From Eutreptiella sp. 'Long Island Sound 2002' (lineage: Eukaryota; Euglenozoa; Euglenophyceae; Eutreptiales; Eutreptiaceae), in contig OZ038399.1 in NCBI GenBank assembly GCA_964036045.1, positions 24,484,221 to 24,548,220 on the forward strand: DNA of 64,000 bases. Reading direction: 5' to 3'. Each line of letters begins with the position of its first letter. Position 1 is the first letter of the stretch. This document shows, in pieces, positions 1 to 10,544 of the stretch. The translations under genes were made by a program, and so were the position numbers. The notes under the pieces are model-generated. The model was not told the origin of the DNA. It saw only the letters and a program-made list of their open reading frames with translations, and did not search any database.

Positions 1-1089
1 GTAGAGAATGCTGCCAACGGCAGCCCTGCCCCCTAACATCACGCTGCCCGGCTGCAGTGCCCGAACCCGAATGCCCGCCACGAAAAATGTCATTGTTCCC
101 CCCAGCGGTTCTGCGAAATCACCAGCCCCTCCTGATCCGAGGCAAAAATGGCCTGCCCGCCGGCCCGTGTGACGGCAAAAAAAGCAGCACAGCTCAGGCC
201 AGACGTCCAGCGAGCACTGCGCCTGCAACGGCCTTGAGGCGGCCTTTCACAAAAGTCGGAAAGTGCGACACGGGATCTGTCCGCTGGTCTAGTTTTGTGA
301 GGTGCGGGGGCCGGAGCAGTCTCTCGGTTGTTCATTCCATTCCCATGCTGGTCTTGGATGAGGATTTAGGCTCTCCTCTTCGGTAGCCCAGACATCTGAA
401 TACCCTGGTCTGCACCAACCCCCTCCCCCCGCCCCCGCGCCCTGAACAACCCCCCTCTTGCACAGCTCCCAGCTCCCAGGGGGGGCCGGGGGGGGGGGGG
501 GTGTCACTTGCCCCAAAAGTCCACAGCGCCAAGGGGCTGAAGAGAAAGGTTCCTCCAGTTACAATGCAGTTGTAGGGGAAAGGTCAGGTCCTCGCGCATA
601 ACCGTCATGTGGTAGCCGTTCCTGTTGGGGGTGGGGCAGGGCCGTTGCCCGTTCCGGGGGGACTGTTCAGGGAGGGGGGGTGTATTAACGTGCCCCCCCC
701 CCCCCTGCATGCCCCATGGTATGCGCCTGTACATATGATAGTGGAGCACCCTAACCAAGACGGGGGCACGAGCAATTGTGTGGGACTGTTACACTGATGG
801 GCCGATGGCTGAACGTGTCTATGGTGGGGACATTCAGTCGATCAGTACCGACCATTGATCCCCCCTGCCCCAACGCTCGGAGGGGAGCACCAGGCGGCGC
901 GACTACCCCCCCTCTTGTCCTCTTGCACACCCCAGAACACAAGAGCACATGGAATTACAGCTACACCAACACTTTGCCACCCATATTGACCCTTCCGGCA
1001 GCCTGCACAAAGAAAGAAAGCTACAAACCGCACTCTCTATTGGATTGGAACTGCAAAAGCGATGGTTCCAAAAAAGAACCAAAAGTGCG

Positions 1090-1235
1090 GAAACATGGGG
1101 TCGCCGTGTTTGGACCGGCCCGTGTTGCTTTGTGTTGTCATGTTTTGAGGGGTAGGGTTGGCGTATGCTTGTGCAACATGTGTTTTGTGGCACATGCCGT
1201 GCGGTGACATGGGCCCGTCCAAACACGGCAACCCC
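1090..1235. repeat. Imperfect inverted repeat
   Basis: The arm near 1090-1107 (reading cgccgtgtttggaccggc) is matched in inverted orientation near 1211-1230 (gcccgtccaaacacggcaac), with about 100 bp between. The sequence just downstream (about 1240-1290, including gtgttagggcaagg) resembles a segment at 3806-3822, so this may be an old copy of the element at 3656-3822. No flanking duplication was found. Confidence 0.4.
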
Positions 1236-1640
1236 CCTGTTGCGGCATTTTCGCCCCTTGAACCAGAACGGCCCGTGTTAGGGCAAGGCGGGGGTGGGGG
1301 GTTACTGGGGCAATTGTGTTAACGACCAGATTATTTCCCACTGATATTTCACACTATTGCACCCTTTCCACTATGCTCTTGATGATGACCATGGTGTCAA
1401 ATGCGATGAGCCTCATCAGGAACGATCGCCACAATGAAAACGGCTGACATCATTAACAACTGACCAGTGACGCCTGCAAGGGCAACCTGAGATACCAGCG
1501 TGGCCCATGATATCAACTAGGCAGACGTCGACCAGGGAGCGTCCACATTGAGTGTAAGTGAACCAAGGAATCAAATGGAATTGGAAATGAAAATCGAAGT
1601 AAATTGAGTCGAATATAATCAAATGCTTTGTTGAACTGGA

Positions 1641-1736
1641 TCAATGCGTTGCATTGGATCGGATTGGATTGCATTGGATTGGGATTGACCTGATTGGATT
1701 GGATGGGATTGGATCGGATTGAATCAGATTGAGAGT
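1641..1736 (+). repeat. GGATT-type pentanucleotide repeat
   Basis: About 95 bp of imperfect tandem pentamers, mainly ggatt with variants such as gcatt, ggatc and gaatc. It is low-complexity DNA; open frames through it are not credible genes. Confidence 0.75.
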
Positions 1737-2211
1737 GCACATGGTGATGCCTGCCACAGGAATTTTTGACATTGCCACTGGATGTTGATGTGGCTCTCAG
1801 GCTGAAAGTGTGCTGCCACACTCTGATGTACATTGCTGTGTCTTGGCACGGGTCCTCGCAACAAAAAAAAGTGTGTGGTGCTCAGAGGCACAATGGGCAA
1901 GTGTATGGAATAGCAGATTCTTTCAAATGTTGTGAACTAATGCTGCTTTCAGTGGCACTTTGATTTGCAAATCTTTCTGACACTAAAAGGAGCATGGGCT
2001 TGCACGTCAGGGTGGGCATGAGGCAGTTGGAGCTTGGGAATTCCAAGGATGGCGAAATCCCCCCCCTACGAATTTTTGCACAAAATTCTCGAACAACCTC
2101 CTGTGTTGTAATACACCATTTTGTTCTCACCCTTTGTTTCTGGCTGCCTTTTTTTTTGCTTAGTATGCAATGTACCACAAAAGCCAAGCAAAATTCTGCA
2201 AACGTGTGCCC

Positions 2212-3562
2212 CAGGGCTTCTTTAGAATAATTAAATATCAAGGGGGGGGGGGGGTGGGGAGGGGGTCCAAAACCCCCTCCCTCCCTCCCACAAACCCCCC
2301 CCCTCCCCCCCCCCTTCCAATTCTGCAAAAGTTCAGTTTTGTGGTTCGTGACAGTGCATACTTACTGGGGGTCCCCCCTTCATTGTGGGGCACCAAATCT
2401 GCTGTCTACCCCCCTCTCCTTGCTCTCGACTCTTCCCACCGTTAAACAGAGCATTGGGGGCCTGAGACTGCGTCACTTCCAAAACTTTTGTTTCTTTTTT
2501 TGTTATCTTTTCTTTCCTGTCAGTTAACTGACGCTGTGTGCAAGTCTGGTGCCAAGGTAGGCCAAGGGGTTCTTTGGCCGGGTGTGGGGGGCCGAGAGGA
2601 CGCCTTGGCACCAGGGAGTCCAGGAGAGCAAGGCAGAGGGTTACCTTAATACTGTAAATAATGCCCCTACGAGACTCTCGGCCCTCCCCTACCGGCAACC
2701 CCTCCTTGAAAAAAGGGGTATCTGTTTTTGAGTTTTGGAGGCCCATTATTCAACAGCCCATTCTTTTCCCCCACTTGCATGTAATTTTGCGATGTGCCCT
2801 TGCCCTGTCACCCACTAGCTGTGACGTGGAGCGGTTGTTTTCACTCCTGAACCGCATCAATTCCCATGACCGCCGTACCTTAGGAATGGTCCAACTTGAA
2901 AAGTTGCTGGTGGTTGCCAGAGATGCCATTTCTTGGTCGGAGTATGATTTCAGTCAAGTGGTACAGCGGTATAGACAGAAACGGAGGGTGCGTGTAATTC
3001 GGCAGTCACGCAAAGACAAAGGGAAGCGACGCAAGATTGACATGGACCTGGAGGCACAAGATAGTGGTTCTGATGACAGTGAAGAAGAGCTGGCTCCTAT
3101 GACCTCCTGTGACAAGGACGATGAGGGTCCTGCAATGACCTACTCCTCGAGCTCCAGCTGTAGCTCCGACTCTGGCAGTAGCTCTAGCTCTGACTCCAGC
3201 TCTGGTTCAGAGAGTGAGTAAATGAGAATGACCAACAACATGAGTTTCACGTTGACCAGCATGCAGTACATTTGAACAAGATTGTTTCCGTCTCTACTGG
3301 GCCACTATTGCATACGCAGGGCCAGGGCAAGGGTTGTGCACTGCTCCAGGAAGTTCAGAATAGGTCCATGAATTAACAGCAACCCTCCAGGAATGAATGA
3401 TCTGTTTTTACGACAAAACCCTAGCACCAAAAGGAAAAAAACCTGCTGTGATACATTTTGGTGCGCAAAGACAGGGGGGGGGTGCTCTGGCCAAACCCCC
3501 CCCCTCCCTCCCCCCTCAAAACCCCCACCCCCCCTCCCCCCCACCGCTCAAAAGAAGCCCTG
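2212..3562 (+). mobile_element. hAT-superfamily DNA transposon
   Basis: The element is 1351 bp. It begins cagggcttcttt at 2212 and ends with the exact inverse at 3551-3562, and it is flanked by a perfect 8-bp target duplication, gtgtgccc, at 2204-2211 and 3563-3570. An 8-bp duplication and CAGGG-type termini are hallmarks of hAT elements. Both subterminal regions are G-rich on the strand leading inward and hold runs of 8 to 12 G or C. Inside lies the C-terminal hAT dimerisation region (2661-3221), so domain content and boundaries agree. The N-terminal and DDE parts of a full transposase are missing, so the copy is internally deleted and would need transposase from elsewhere. Confidence 0.88.
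2661..3221 (+). pseudogene. hAT transposase C-terminal fragment
   Basis: This open frame of about 186 residues carries a typical hAT C-terminal dimerisation region at residues 38-90. It has a hydrophobic helix followed by SPTSCDVERLFSLLNRI and then HDRRTLGMVQLEKLLVV, which matches the conserved family pattern (S-x-x-x-E-R-x-F-S, R-x-x-L). The C-terminus is lysine/arginine-rich and then an acidic and serine-rich tail (many Ser, Asp and Glu, residues 130-186), a plausible nuclear tail. Zinc finger, RNase-H-like catalytic core and DDE residues are absent, so this is a truncated transposase, not an active enzyme. It lies inside the element whose ends are at 2212 and 3562 and shares its orientation. 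The true start is unknown because upstream coding sequence is deleted. Confidence 0.8.
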
Positions 3563-3655
3563 GTGTGCCCTGTGTGTGCGTCGCGCCGCTTTCAGAGCAG
3601 CAGCGCGCATTCAACGGCAGCCAACACGAAATGTAATGCATGCATGCGCCCCCCC

Positions 3656-3822
3656 TCCTTTGTCCTGACACTGTGACCCCCGTGTTTACATGAAACCACG
3701 GTTTTTGCGGGTCCAATGGCTCCTGGTATGTGTTGTGCACGAACACGCTATTGTCCTGACACGGCGACCCCTTGTTTCTGCCGTTCTACTGAACCTGGCC
3801 AGTGTTAGGACAAGGGGCTTTC
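3656..3822. repeat. Short inverted-repeat element
   Basis: The start (tttgtcctgacactg, about 3659) is matched in inverse near 3806-3822 (cagtgttaggacaa), giving arms of about 14-17 bp with one or two mismatches around a 140-bp core. The core contains another gtcctgacac copy. No flanking duplication was identified. Related sequence occurs near 1080-1290. Confidence 0.4.
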
Positions 3823-3965
3823 AGGTGGTGGCCAGGTGGTTGCTACCACCCATGGCTTCAAGGGGCAGTGTGCAGAGAGTCCGCCCATGTTTGGGAGCAG
3901 ACAGCATAGCATAAGTATTCGTTTTTAGGGGGCGGCAAGGCTGTGATGCCCTGGGTGCGATGCCA

Positions 3966-5142
3966 CTATGTGTGCATAAACCACCACTCGGTCTCAGAGA
4001 CCAGAAAAAATGAAAAGAACATTATCCAGTGGGCACAGTGATCCCTCGCTTTCCTGTTGTTCCCTATTCCTGCGATGGTGTGCCTCAAGTAGGTGAACAC
4101 AGGCAGTCCTGGTATTTTATGACGTGTGCCGAACCAAATAGCATCTCGGCGGCCAGACACTGGGTCCTTCAGCCGCTGTAAGCGATATACCTCTGATTTC
4201 CCTGGGTTGACACGGAAGCCTACTTGGGCAATCCACCTCGAGAAGTCGGCAAACAGGGTTTCAAGTGCGGTGCGTTTGCATTGACATGAAACAATGGGAA
4301 GGAAAACGAAGGCAATGGACAGGGTGGCTGAACCATCCTCCGTCCCCTTCAGGGAGTACTTTGCAGGTTGCTCCATTTGGTGTGAAAATAGGGGATATTG
4401 GAGATGGAGGTGGAGGCCGAGGGGTGTGGTGCTGTTTGGGGCAGAAAACGGCATTGCATCCCCGCACTTGTGGTCCTTCACGACAGTAACACTGTCATCG
4501 GTGTACACAGCCAGTGGATACCACCAGTCGATTTTGTGGGTTGGCTGTCTGATCCGGAGTTCATAGGCTGGGAGGAACAATGAGGGCAGACCAATGGGGG
4601 GGCCGCCCTTCCCAGGCTTTGATTCTGAGCTGCGCTGGCCGTTCATTCAACCACCCTAATATGGTTTACCCGAAAAAAAGGCCACTGTGTCACTCACTGG
4701 CACACAAACGAAAACCAACCAGTTGCGGCCCGAAAATGACCTTGATGCGCCATTTGGCAATGGACATGGCCCATCGGAAGCCGCGCACATAGTGAGGCCA
4801 TAAAGAGGGCAACAAGGCTATCCGTTCTTTGTCGCTTTGGCATGCCATCACAACATCGCAATTCCAAATCAATTGGGCGTTGCGATGCGCCTGTTAGCTC
4901 CCAATCAGCAAAACTCAGTCAGCCCAACACGGTGTGCCGACTACAATGGCTGCACGTCTCGTTCCACACTCAACAAATGCAAAAATCGGCTTGCCACAGT
5001 CCCCTGGTGGTGGCTGCCTCTCCCTTGTAGTCACAAGCACATCCTGCCTTTCTATTGCTTCCCTTGGACGAAAAGAAAGCCTCCATATGACGGAACCAAA
5101 CGTTCCTCGGGATTTGTTTCTCTCTCCAAATAATGAATCCAC
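3966..5142 (-). pseudogene. LINE reverse transcriptase remnant
   Basis: Read on the minus strand, 4646 to 3966 encodes a reverse-transcriptase palm core. A YTDD tetrad in LAVYTDDSVTV is followed by LETLFADFSRWIAQVGFRVN and PGKSEV, the usual order of catalytic loop, helix and N-x-x-K-S motif in non-LTR retrotransposons. Further on, PVFTYLRHTIAG resembles the YLG motif after the palm. About 75 residues between the tetrad and the next motif look inserted or frame-shifted. Upstream minus-strand pieces (5142-4690) may continue the same element but have no recognisable motif. Stops and frame breaks mean it is dead. Assignment to a LINE clade is not possible by eye. Confidence 0.6.
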
Positions 5143-5216
5143 AAAAACTTAAACATTCAACCCCAATATATAGGGGAGGGAGTCAGTTTTAGATACTGCC
5201 CCCCCCCCCCCCCGAA

Positions 5217-5306
5217 TCACATCAATGCCTTAGCCAATGAGCAAGCAGACAGGCTGGCCAACATAGCCCGACTTCCCCATCCGAACATGCCCGCCAAAGA
5301 GACTCT
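5217..5306 (+). pseudogene. RNase H C-terminal fragment
   Basis: A short plus-strand frame reads NALANEQADRLANIARLP, matching the last conserved block of retroelement RNase H (N-x-x-A-D-x-L-A, with the catalytic Asp). It directly follows a 15-nt C-run and ends within 30 residues. It lies in the opposite orientation to the neighbouring reverse transcriptase remnant, so it comes from another insertion or an inversion. Confidence 0.45.
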
Positions 5307-5363
5307 ACACTCCACAGCCCACTCTTGTCCCCTTTGAGGCATGGCGGTCTCCCGCTGACAACA

Positions 5364-6407
5364 ATGTACTCAAGCGGTCTCTATGCGGAGGTGTTGGTGT
5401 GCTTGAGAAGTGAGGGGACGGAGGAGCAACAGAAAAGGGAGACGGAGGCGAGGGACATCGGATTGTGGCAAGGGCACTGGTGCCTGGTTTCATGGACGCT
5501 CCCCCAGGGGCGACTGGGGGCAACGCAATATTGTGCGCCGCTGCTCCATTCTCCACAGGCCATATTCCCCATGCCGCTGTCCGCTCCTCTCCGACACCAG
5601 TTGAGATTGGTCTGGAGAGCATGCAGCCTCCCAGGGGCCCGCCGTTGTGCTTCCACCAGCAGTGCCGTTGGCGAGACAGACTTCGCAGTGGATGCCAGCA
5701 ACCGCAGCACAGCGGACCCCAACATGCACAACGCGACATGCAAGCTGCTGCTGGCGGCCCACAAGAAGCTCCTCAGCGGCACCATGTCCCAAGAGACATT
5801 CGACAAGATCCAAAGCATTGCCACTAGAGTGAACCCGTCGCTTGCGCACAGGGTGTGCTTCAAGTACGGCTACGGAGGGGTATATTTGTACACACGGCAC
5901 GCGGCAGTGGACGCAGATGACGCCTATACTGAAGAGCTCGCGACCGACCTGCGTGGGCTGTCCGAGCGCGGGGACCTGAAGGGGGTGCGGCAGCTGCTTG
6001 CCGACGGCGCCGATCCAAACACCCCAGACGCGCAGGGCACCACGCCGCTTCTGGTGGCCGTTCGCTGTGGACACGTGGACGTAGTCGAGGCGCTGGTGGA
6101 GGCCGGAGCAGACGTCGACCAAGCGGGCGCATGGGACTACACGCCGTTGATGTACGCCGCCATTTGGGGGCAGGTCCAGATTGCCCGTCTTCTCTTACGG
6201 TACGGCGCTGACAAGCGGCCGCGGGACAAGTTGGGCGACACTGCCTTGCAGCACGCGATCATGGAGGGGCAGCACGAGATCGCGGAGATGCTTGGCAAGG
6301 TGCTGGACCTCAAGGCGCGTACCGGCACGTACTCTCTCATCGTGGTGCCTCAGATACAACAAAGCCTGTCGGCCTTGAATCAGAACGGGCTTCTGCAATT
6401 CTTGTGA
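5364..6407 (+). CDS. Ankyrin-repeat protein
   Basis: The frame gives 347 residues from the first in-frame ATG at 5364; a later ATG at 5725 would give about 227. The N-terminal 120 residues have no recognisable domain and could be non-coding or an upstream exon. After an unassigned helical stretch (around SQETFDKIQSIATRVNPSL), at least three ankyrin repeats follow. They show the LL..GAD.N and TPL..A...GH/Q.....L signatures, as in GVRQLLADGADPNTPDAQGT, TPLLVAVRCGHVDVVEALVE and TPLMYAAIWGQVQIARLLL. A final partial repeat (GDTALQHAIMEGQHEIAEML) and a short tail precede a TGA stop. Ankyrin repeats are protein-binding scaffolds, so no catalytic role is implied. A TATA-like aatatatagg lies near 5164. 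The third-position GC bias is strong compared with the neighbourhood, which supports real coding. Partner and pathway are unknown. Confidence 0.72.
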   Translation: MYSSGLYAEVLVCLRSEGTEEQQKRETEARDIGLWQGHWCLVSWTLPQGRLGATQYCAPLLHSPQAIFPMPLSAPLRHQLRLVWRACSLPGARRCASTSSAVGETDFAVDASNRSTADPNMHNATCKLLLAAHKKLLSGTMSQETFDKIQSIATRVNPSLAHRVCFKYGYGGVYLYTRHAAVDADDAYTEELATDLRGLSERGDLKGVRQLLADGADPNTPDAQGTTPLLVAVRCGHVDVVEALVEAGADVDQAGAWDYTPLMYAAIWGQVQIARLLLRYGADKRPRDKLGDTALQHAIMEGQHEIAEMLGKVLDLKARTGTYSLIVVPQIQQSLSALNQNGLLQFL

Positions 6408-8829
6408 GCGCGGGCGACAGCGGGTGCTGCTGCCGGGGGCGATCCGGCCCCGGAGGGCACCGCGGCCCGCAGCTGCAGAAAGCGTGCATTGGGCGTGCCG
6501 CAGGCGCGGCCCTTTACAACAATGCAGTAATATGATTCCCAAGGCTTCAATATATCATAAAGTATTGTGTTTGAGTATCAACTTGACTGCTCGCTGTCCT
6601 GTTCCGCTTTCGGACAGTCAAGGTTTGCCGGCTGCGGTTTTTGGTCGGTTGCAGGGGTTAACCCCAGCTCCCCGCTTCCCCGAAAAAAAGAACAAGAATA
6701 GGGAAATTGGGCTCAGGGGCGCAATCTTTCCGGAGGGTTGAAGTGCGATGAGGATGGACAGCAACGGAGGTGAGGGAGAAACTGATTGTATCGTTCGAGC
6801 GTCTCTTGTTGAGAGGTGCAGGTGGTTGCCCCCGACGGGGACCTCACTTGTCCGAGTCGTTGTCCATTGCTGCGTGGCTTGCGGGTGGAGTCCTGCTCAA
6901 ACTGGTGAGCGCAAGCACGGCTTGCCACGTGGATCGTGGCTCTGCATGTTTACCTTTCAAGGCTACTTCAGCCCACATTGGAATTGATTGCCCCTCCGTG
7001 AAAACACGCTGGGCTCTGCATGTTTGTTGTCGTGAGATGTCACATGTACACTTACTCAACACGTTACATGTACGCGTGGTATTGGTCTGCCGACAGACAT
7101 TCAAGTGACATCAAACGTCCTTCCAGGCCCCCCCATAGATCCTCCCAAAACCTGCCCACAACGGCGCAAGCAGTTGCCCCTCTCTTCGGCGATTTCTTGG
7201 CTGACATGTCACTAGATGACAGGTTTTTTGGATCAATTGGGTGATCTTGTGCACACTGCTGAGCTTCAAGGAGCAGGCGACAACCGCTTCTGAGTTTGCC
7301 GCCAGTTGGATCGTGCACATGGAGGGCGGGGGGCTATTGGCGATGGAGGTCCAGAGTATAGAGGCAGCTGGCGCCAAGGAGTGTAAGGTCCGAAAATATG
7401 TACATTACATGAAATGCGGGGGGTGGCAGCAGCGGATTGGGCGCGTGACCATCCAAGTGGGTACTCTTTGGATGGATTGCCTGCGTCAGAGATGAAGGCA
7501 AAAGGGGGGTGAACCCTGTAGAGCCAGACACGCCCATGATGCCTTCGACTTTACCTACCCCAGCGTCTTGCCAACCAGCTTGTCCTGGCCTTCTTCTCCG
7601 CATTCATCTCAACATCGCCACTGTGTGTGCCCCTTGGGCACATGGACAGCAGTGCAGTGTGGCTGCTGCGATGTTGCTGTAGAGCACACCTTCTCTTTTT
7701 CATGTTCTCTGTCCATGGCTGGAAAGCTTCTATGGGGCCCCAATGGGCAAGTCCACCAGGAGGTAGCCTCTGTACATGATTTGGTGGCTTCCTGCCCATA
7801 AGCCACATCCAAGCACAAGCGCGCGAAAGACGCGCCTGTGCCTGTGACACCCACAGAGCCGTTGCGTGCACGTTTTCACTCAGTATCTGCCATTTTACAA
7901 TTTCCGTGCAATTCTGACTGAAGTTGATGGCTGAGCACGTATATTGCCTGTGGGGTTTCTGCAAAGGGTTTTGTCTCTGGCGGTGGTGGTGGTGTACCAC
8001 ACCGCGCGTTGCGTTCATTGAACATGTAGTGCATGGGAACATTGAGATATCGAAGTCCTGCTGTCGACACTGCAGTCACCCTGCCAGGACGACGTTGCAT
8101 TGCACTACACGCGCATTGGCAAAACTATGGACTGCTTTGCGCAACTCATGAAGACGCGGTCCACTGTTTTTGAAATACAGGACGCATGTAAATATTGGCT
8201 TTGCAGGCTGCACCTCAGCATCCCCGCAAGAGGGAGCATGAATAGTTACGGGGGCTGGAAGCATTGCCCTGCCCCGGACCATCAGTTTGGTCTTCTATCA
8301 ACAGATTGTACAACACTGCAAGTCCCAAACAGCCCTCTCCTGCATCCCTCAACCCTGTACAAATTGTGCAAACCTGCACATCCCTGCGCGAGTCCTGTGG
8401 GAGCGCCTCACACGTGCATACACAGGTGCGAGGAACAGAATCAGTCCGGTTCGAGCTTCCAATTGTTTGATTGAGGTCCTGTGTATGTTTGTTTTCCATG
8501 ACACGCAGGTTTATGATCGAAAGGTCTCAGCTGGTGCTCTGTGTGCCGATTGCTTGCCCTTGCGCCTGTGCCATGTGTGTGCTTGCCCTGGCGCCTGTGC
8601 CATGTTTCCCTGCGCTGCAGCACCTGCGGGAATGTGGACATGAATGGCCGATGAATTTTCAACGGACTGGTAATGATGTGCATCTTGAGGGGTGCATCCC
8701 CCAGCACCTGGCAGTGATGCACTGTATCACAGTTCGGGCTGCCTGCTACGCAATTTCACACTTTCCTTTTTGGCACTGACATCAACACCTCTGGACAATT
8801 TACAAGAGTAGAACAACTGGTGAGAACTG
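6408..8829. other. Unassigned 2.4-kb region
   Basis: I see no conserved domain, terminal repeat or RNA gene here. Open frames on both strands are under about 165 codons and overlap each other. It may hold 3' flanking sequence of the ankyrin gene followed by old repeats. Confidence 0.4.
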
Positions 8830-8835
8830 GTGAGA

Positions 8836-9219
8836 ATGAAATACCTGGACAGCCACGTTTGTGTCTGTGGGGAAGGCAATATACCGCATGAGACATCACT
8901 GGATGTAGCAGTGCATGGGGTCTATTTTCCCTCAAAACACTTCAGATTAAAACATCACAACAGCAGAACACCACCCAAATCAGTTGATCTTGGTAGCCCA
9001 ATAGTAAGCAACGTAATGCAATCTGACAAGTGTAAAGGGTGTGATCCGGAAGGAACATTTCACAATAAATTGAGACAAGTTTTTTTTGCCCCCTTTTTGT
9101 GCACCATGTGTCACCCTAAGCTATTAACCACCCCAAGAAACCTGAGATCAAGCAAAAAAGTAGCTGAAATTGCTAGGTTTGTAAAACAGACCCCCAGATA
9201 CTACGAACGTGGTGCCTGA
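8836..9219 (+). CDS. Hypothetical ORF with scattered Cys residues
   Basis: The frame gives 127 residues from the ATG at 8836; a GTG two codons earlier is in frame. I do not recognise the protein. It has Cys pairs, CVCGEG near the start and CKGCDPEG in the middle, a basic segment (RNLRSSKKVAEIARFVK) and no membrane segment. It marks the beginning of an AT-richer stretch that continues to the retrotransposon. It could be an exon, a decayed element or chance. Confidence 0.25.
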   Translation: MKYLDSHVCVCGEGNIPHETSLDVAVHGVYFPSKHFRLKHHNSRTPPKSVDLGSPIVSNVMQSDKCKGCDPEGTFHNKLRQVFFAPFLCTMCHPKLLTTPRNLRSSKKVAEIARFVKQTPRYYERGA

Positions 9220-10253
9220 GTGTCATAGCACACAAACATCGTCGCTAAGGTAGGTTGGCCGAACAGCATGCAAGATTATTCCAAATTTAGACCGAACCGT
9301 GCATGATTGAAAATGCCCGGCACCAATCTTCACAGGCGCCAAATCAATATAGACAAATTTTATAGATGATGACTTGAAGATTTTGATTGCAAGCTGCAAT
9401 TACTCATAGTGATAAATCCAAGCTAATTTGCCGGTAGCAATTGCACGTTATCGGATTTTGGGCCGCGACCAATTTGTATACCACTTTGGTGCGCAAATTT
9501 TTGCAAGAACGACTACAGATTTTTCCGATTTTACAGCTTGGATCCATCAATTGGATCCCAAACCCGTCCCCGTCCCCAATCCATCAAACCCGTTCCGGCA
9601 GCAGAAGAATTGGCCGATTTTCGGTGATTTCTACCTTTGCGCGCCAGAAATTGACCAGCTTTTCTATTGGTGAAACGATTTCGGTTGAGGAGTTGATTTG
9701 GGTCCTAATTGGAGGATCCAAGCAGGAAAATACGCAAAAAACCAAGCGGTGCTGCTGAAAACTGGCACACCAAAGTTCCGGAGGGAGTTAATGGAAGCGG
9801 CATGCTCTCTCTAGAATGTGCACGTGCCGATTCTAAAGCGCAGTCAAAGGCAAAATGATGAAACAACCACTCTTGCACACTCAAAAACAAAAATTTCATA
9901 CATAGGTTGCATCCAGAAGCAACAGAGAAGGCGCATAAGGTAAAGTAGCCAATTACTGTACCAAATCAATGCTACAAAAATTATAGGCCGCAATTAAAGC
10001 TGGCAGCTATAAATTGACAATGTTTTAGGTCAAATCCTGAAGTTTTAAAATGTTTTTGGTTCAATATGCAAAATCTAACTGGTACTGGAGAAATCGGTGC
10101 CAGACGGGGCCGCGCAGAGATCACGGGATCGCGGTCGCGCCTGTTTCTGTGCCAGCAAAGAAGAGAGAAGATCTCAGGTATTTTACGACAAAATTCATAA
10201 TAAATTAGACAGAAAGCTGCGAAATTAATTTTTCTCTGGATTGATGTGTTCAG
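9220..10253. other. AT-rich unassigned DNA
   Basis: Base composition is visibly richer in A/T than the GC-rich, G-run-rich DNA on either side. There are no G-runs, no conserved domain and no terminal repeat. It looks like unique intergenic sequence. Confidence 0.4.
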
Positions 10254-10544
10254 ATGCGTGACAGCAAAAGAAGGGCACGCCAGTGGATTGCGGAGGTAAC
10301 AAAAACGAAAACACGAAGCACAGGAAGCACGCGCCAGAAGACCGTGGTCCCGAAGCCTCCCTCCCAGGTCCTATACATCCTTCCACTATGGGAAAAGCCG
10401 TCAGACATGGAATGCGTCGCCGTCGACTGCCTTATCAAAGCCAAGAGCGTTCGCAAGGGTGCGACTGAGTTGGGAGTCCACCGCCAGACTCTGACTGACG
10501 CGATGGGGCTGACGGGATGTATACGCAGAAAAACACATTGCTAG
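10254..10544 (+). CDS. Small ORF with possible helix-turn-helix
   Basis: The frame gives 96 residues from an ATG. The N-terminal half is basic (RDSKRRARQW, KTKTRSTGSTRQK). The C-terminal half reads MECVAVDCLIKAKSVRKGAT then ELGVHRQTLTDAMGL. The spacing of a helix, a short turn with a small residue, and GVHRQTL resembles the psq/CENP-B-type helix-turn-helix found in pogo-like transposases and DNA-binding proteins (A-x-x-x-x-G-V-x-x-x-T-L). The ORF ends soon after, so it would be an N-terminal DNA-binding fragment or a small gene. No transposase core follows. The family assignment is tentative. Confidence 0.35.
   Translation: MRDSKRRARQWIAEVTKTKTRSTGSTRQKTVVPKPPSQVLYILPLWEKPSDMECVAVDCLIKAKSVRKGATELGVHRQTLTDAMGLTGCIRRKTHC

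Larger units (their letters stand above)
1..2211. other. Unassigned region rich in G/C runs
   Basis: I recognise no gene here. The open frames are short, overlap on both strands and mostly run through G or C homopolymers (for example near 489-500 and 692-705). The stretch includes an inverted repeat at about 1090-1235 and a GGATT-type simple repeat at about 1641-1736, listed separately. It is probably decayed transposon sequence, but no terminal repeats or conserved domain could be assigned. Confidence 0.5.

Noticed and set aside
4915-5142. Separate protein with FAFVECGTRRAAIVVG
   Set aside because: Too short and without motif; treated as part of the LINE remnant region.
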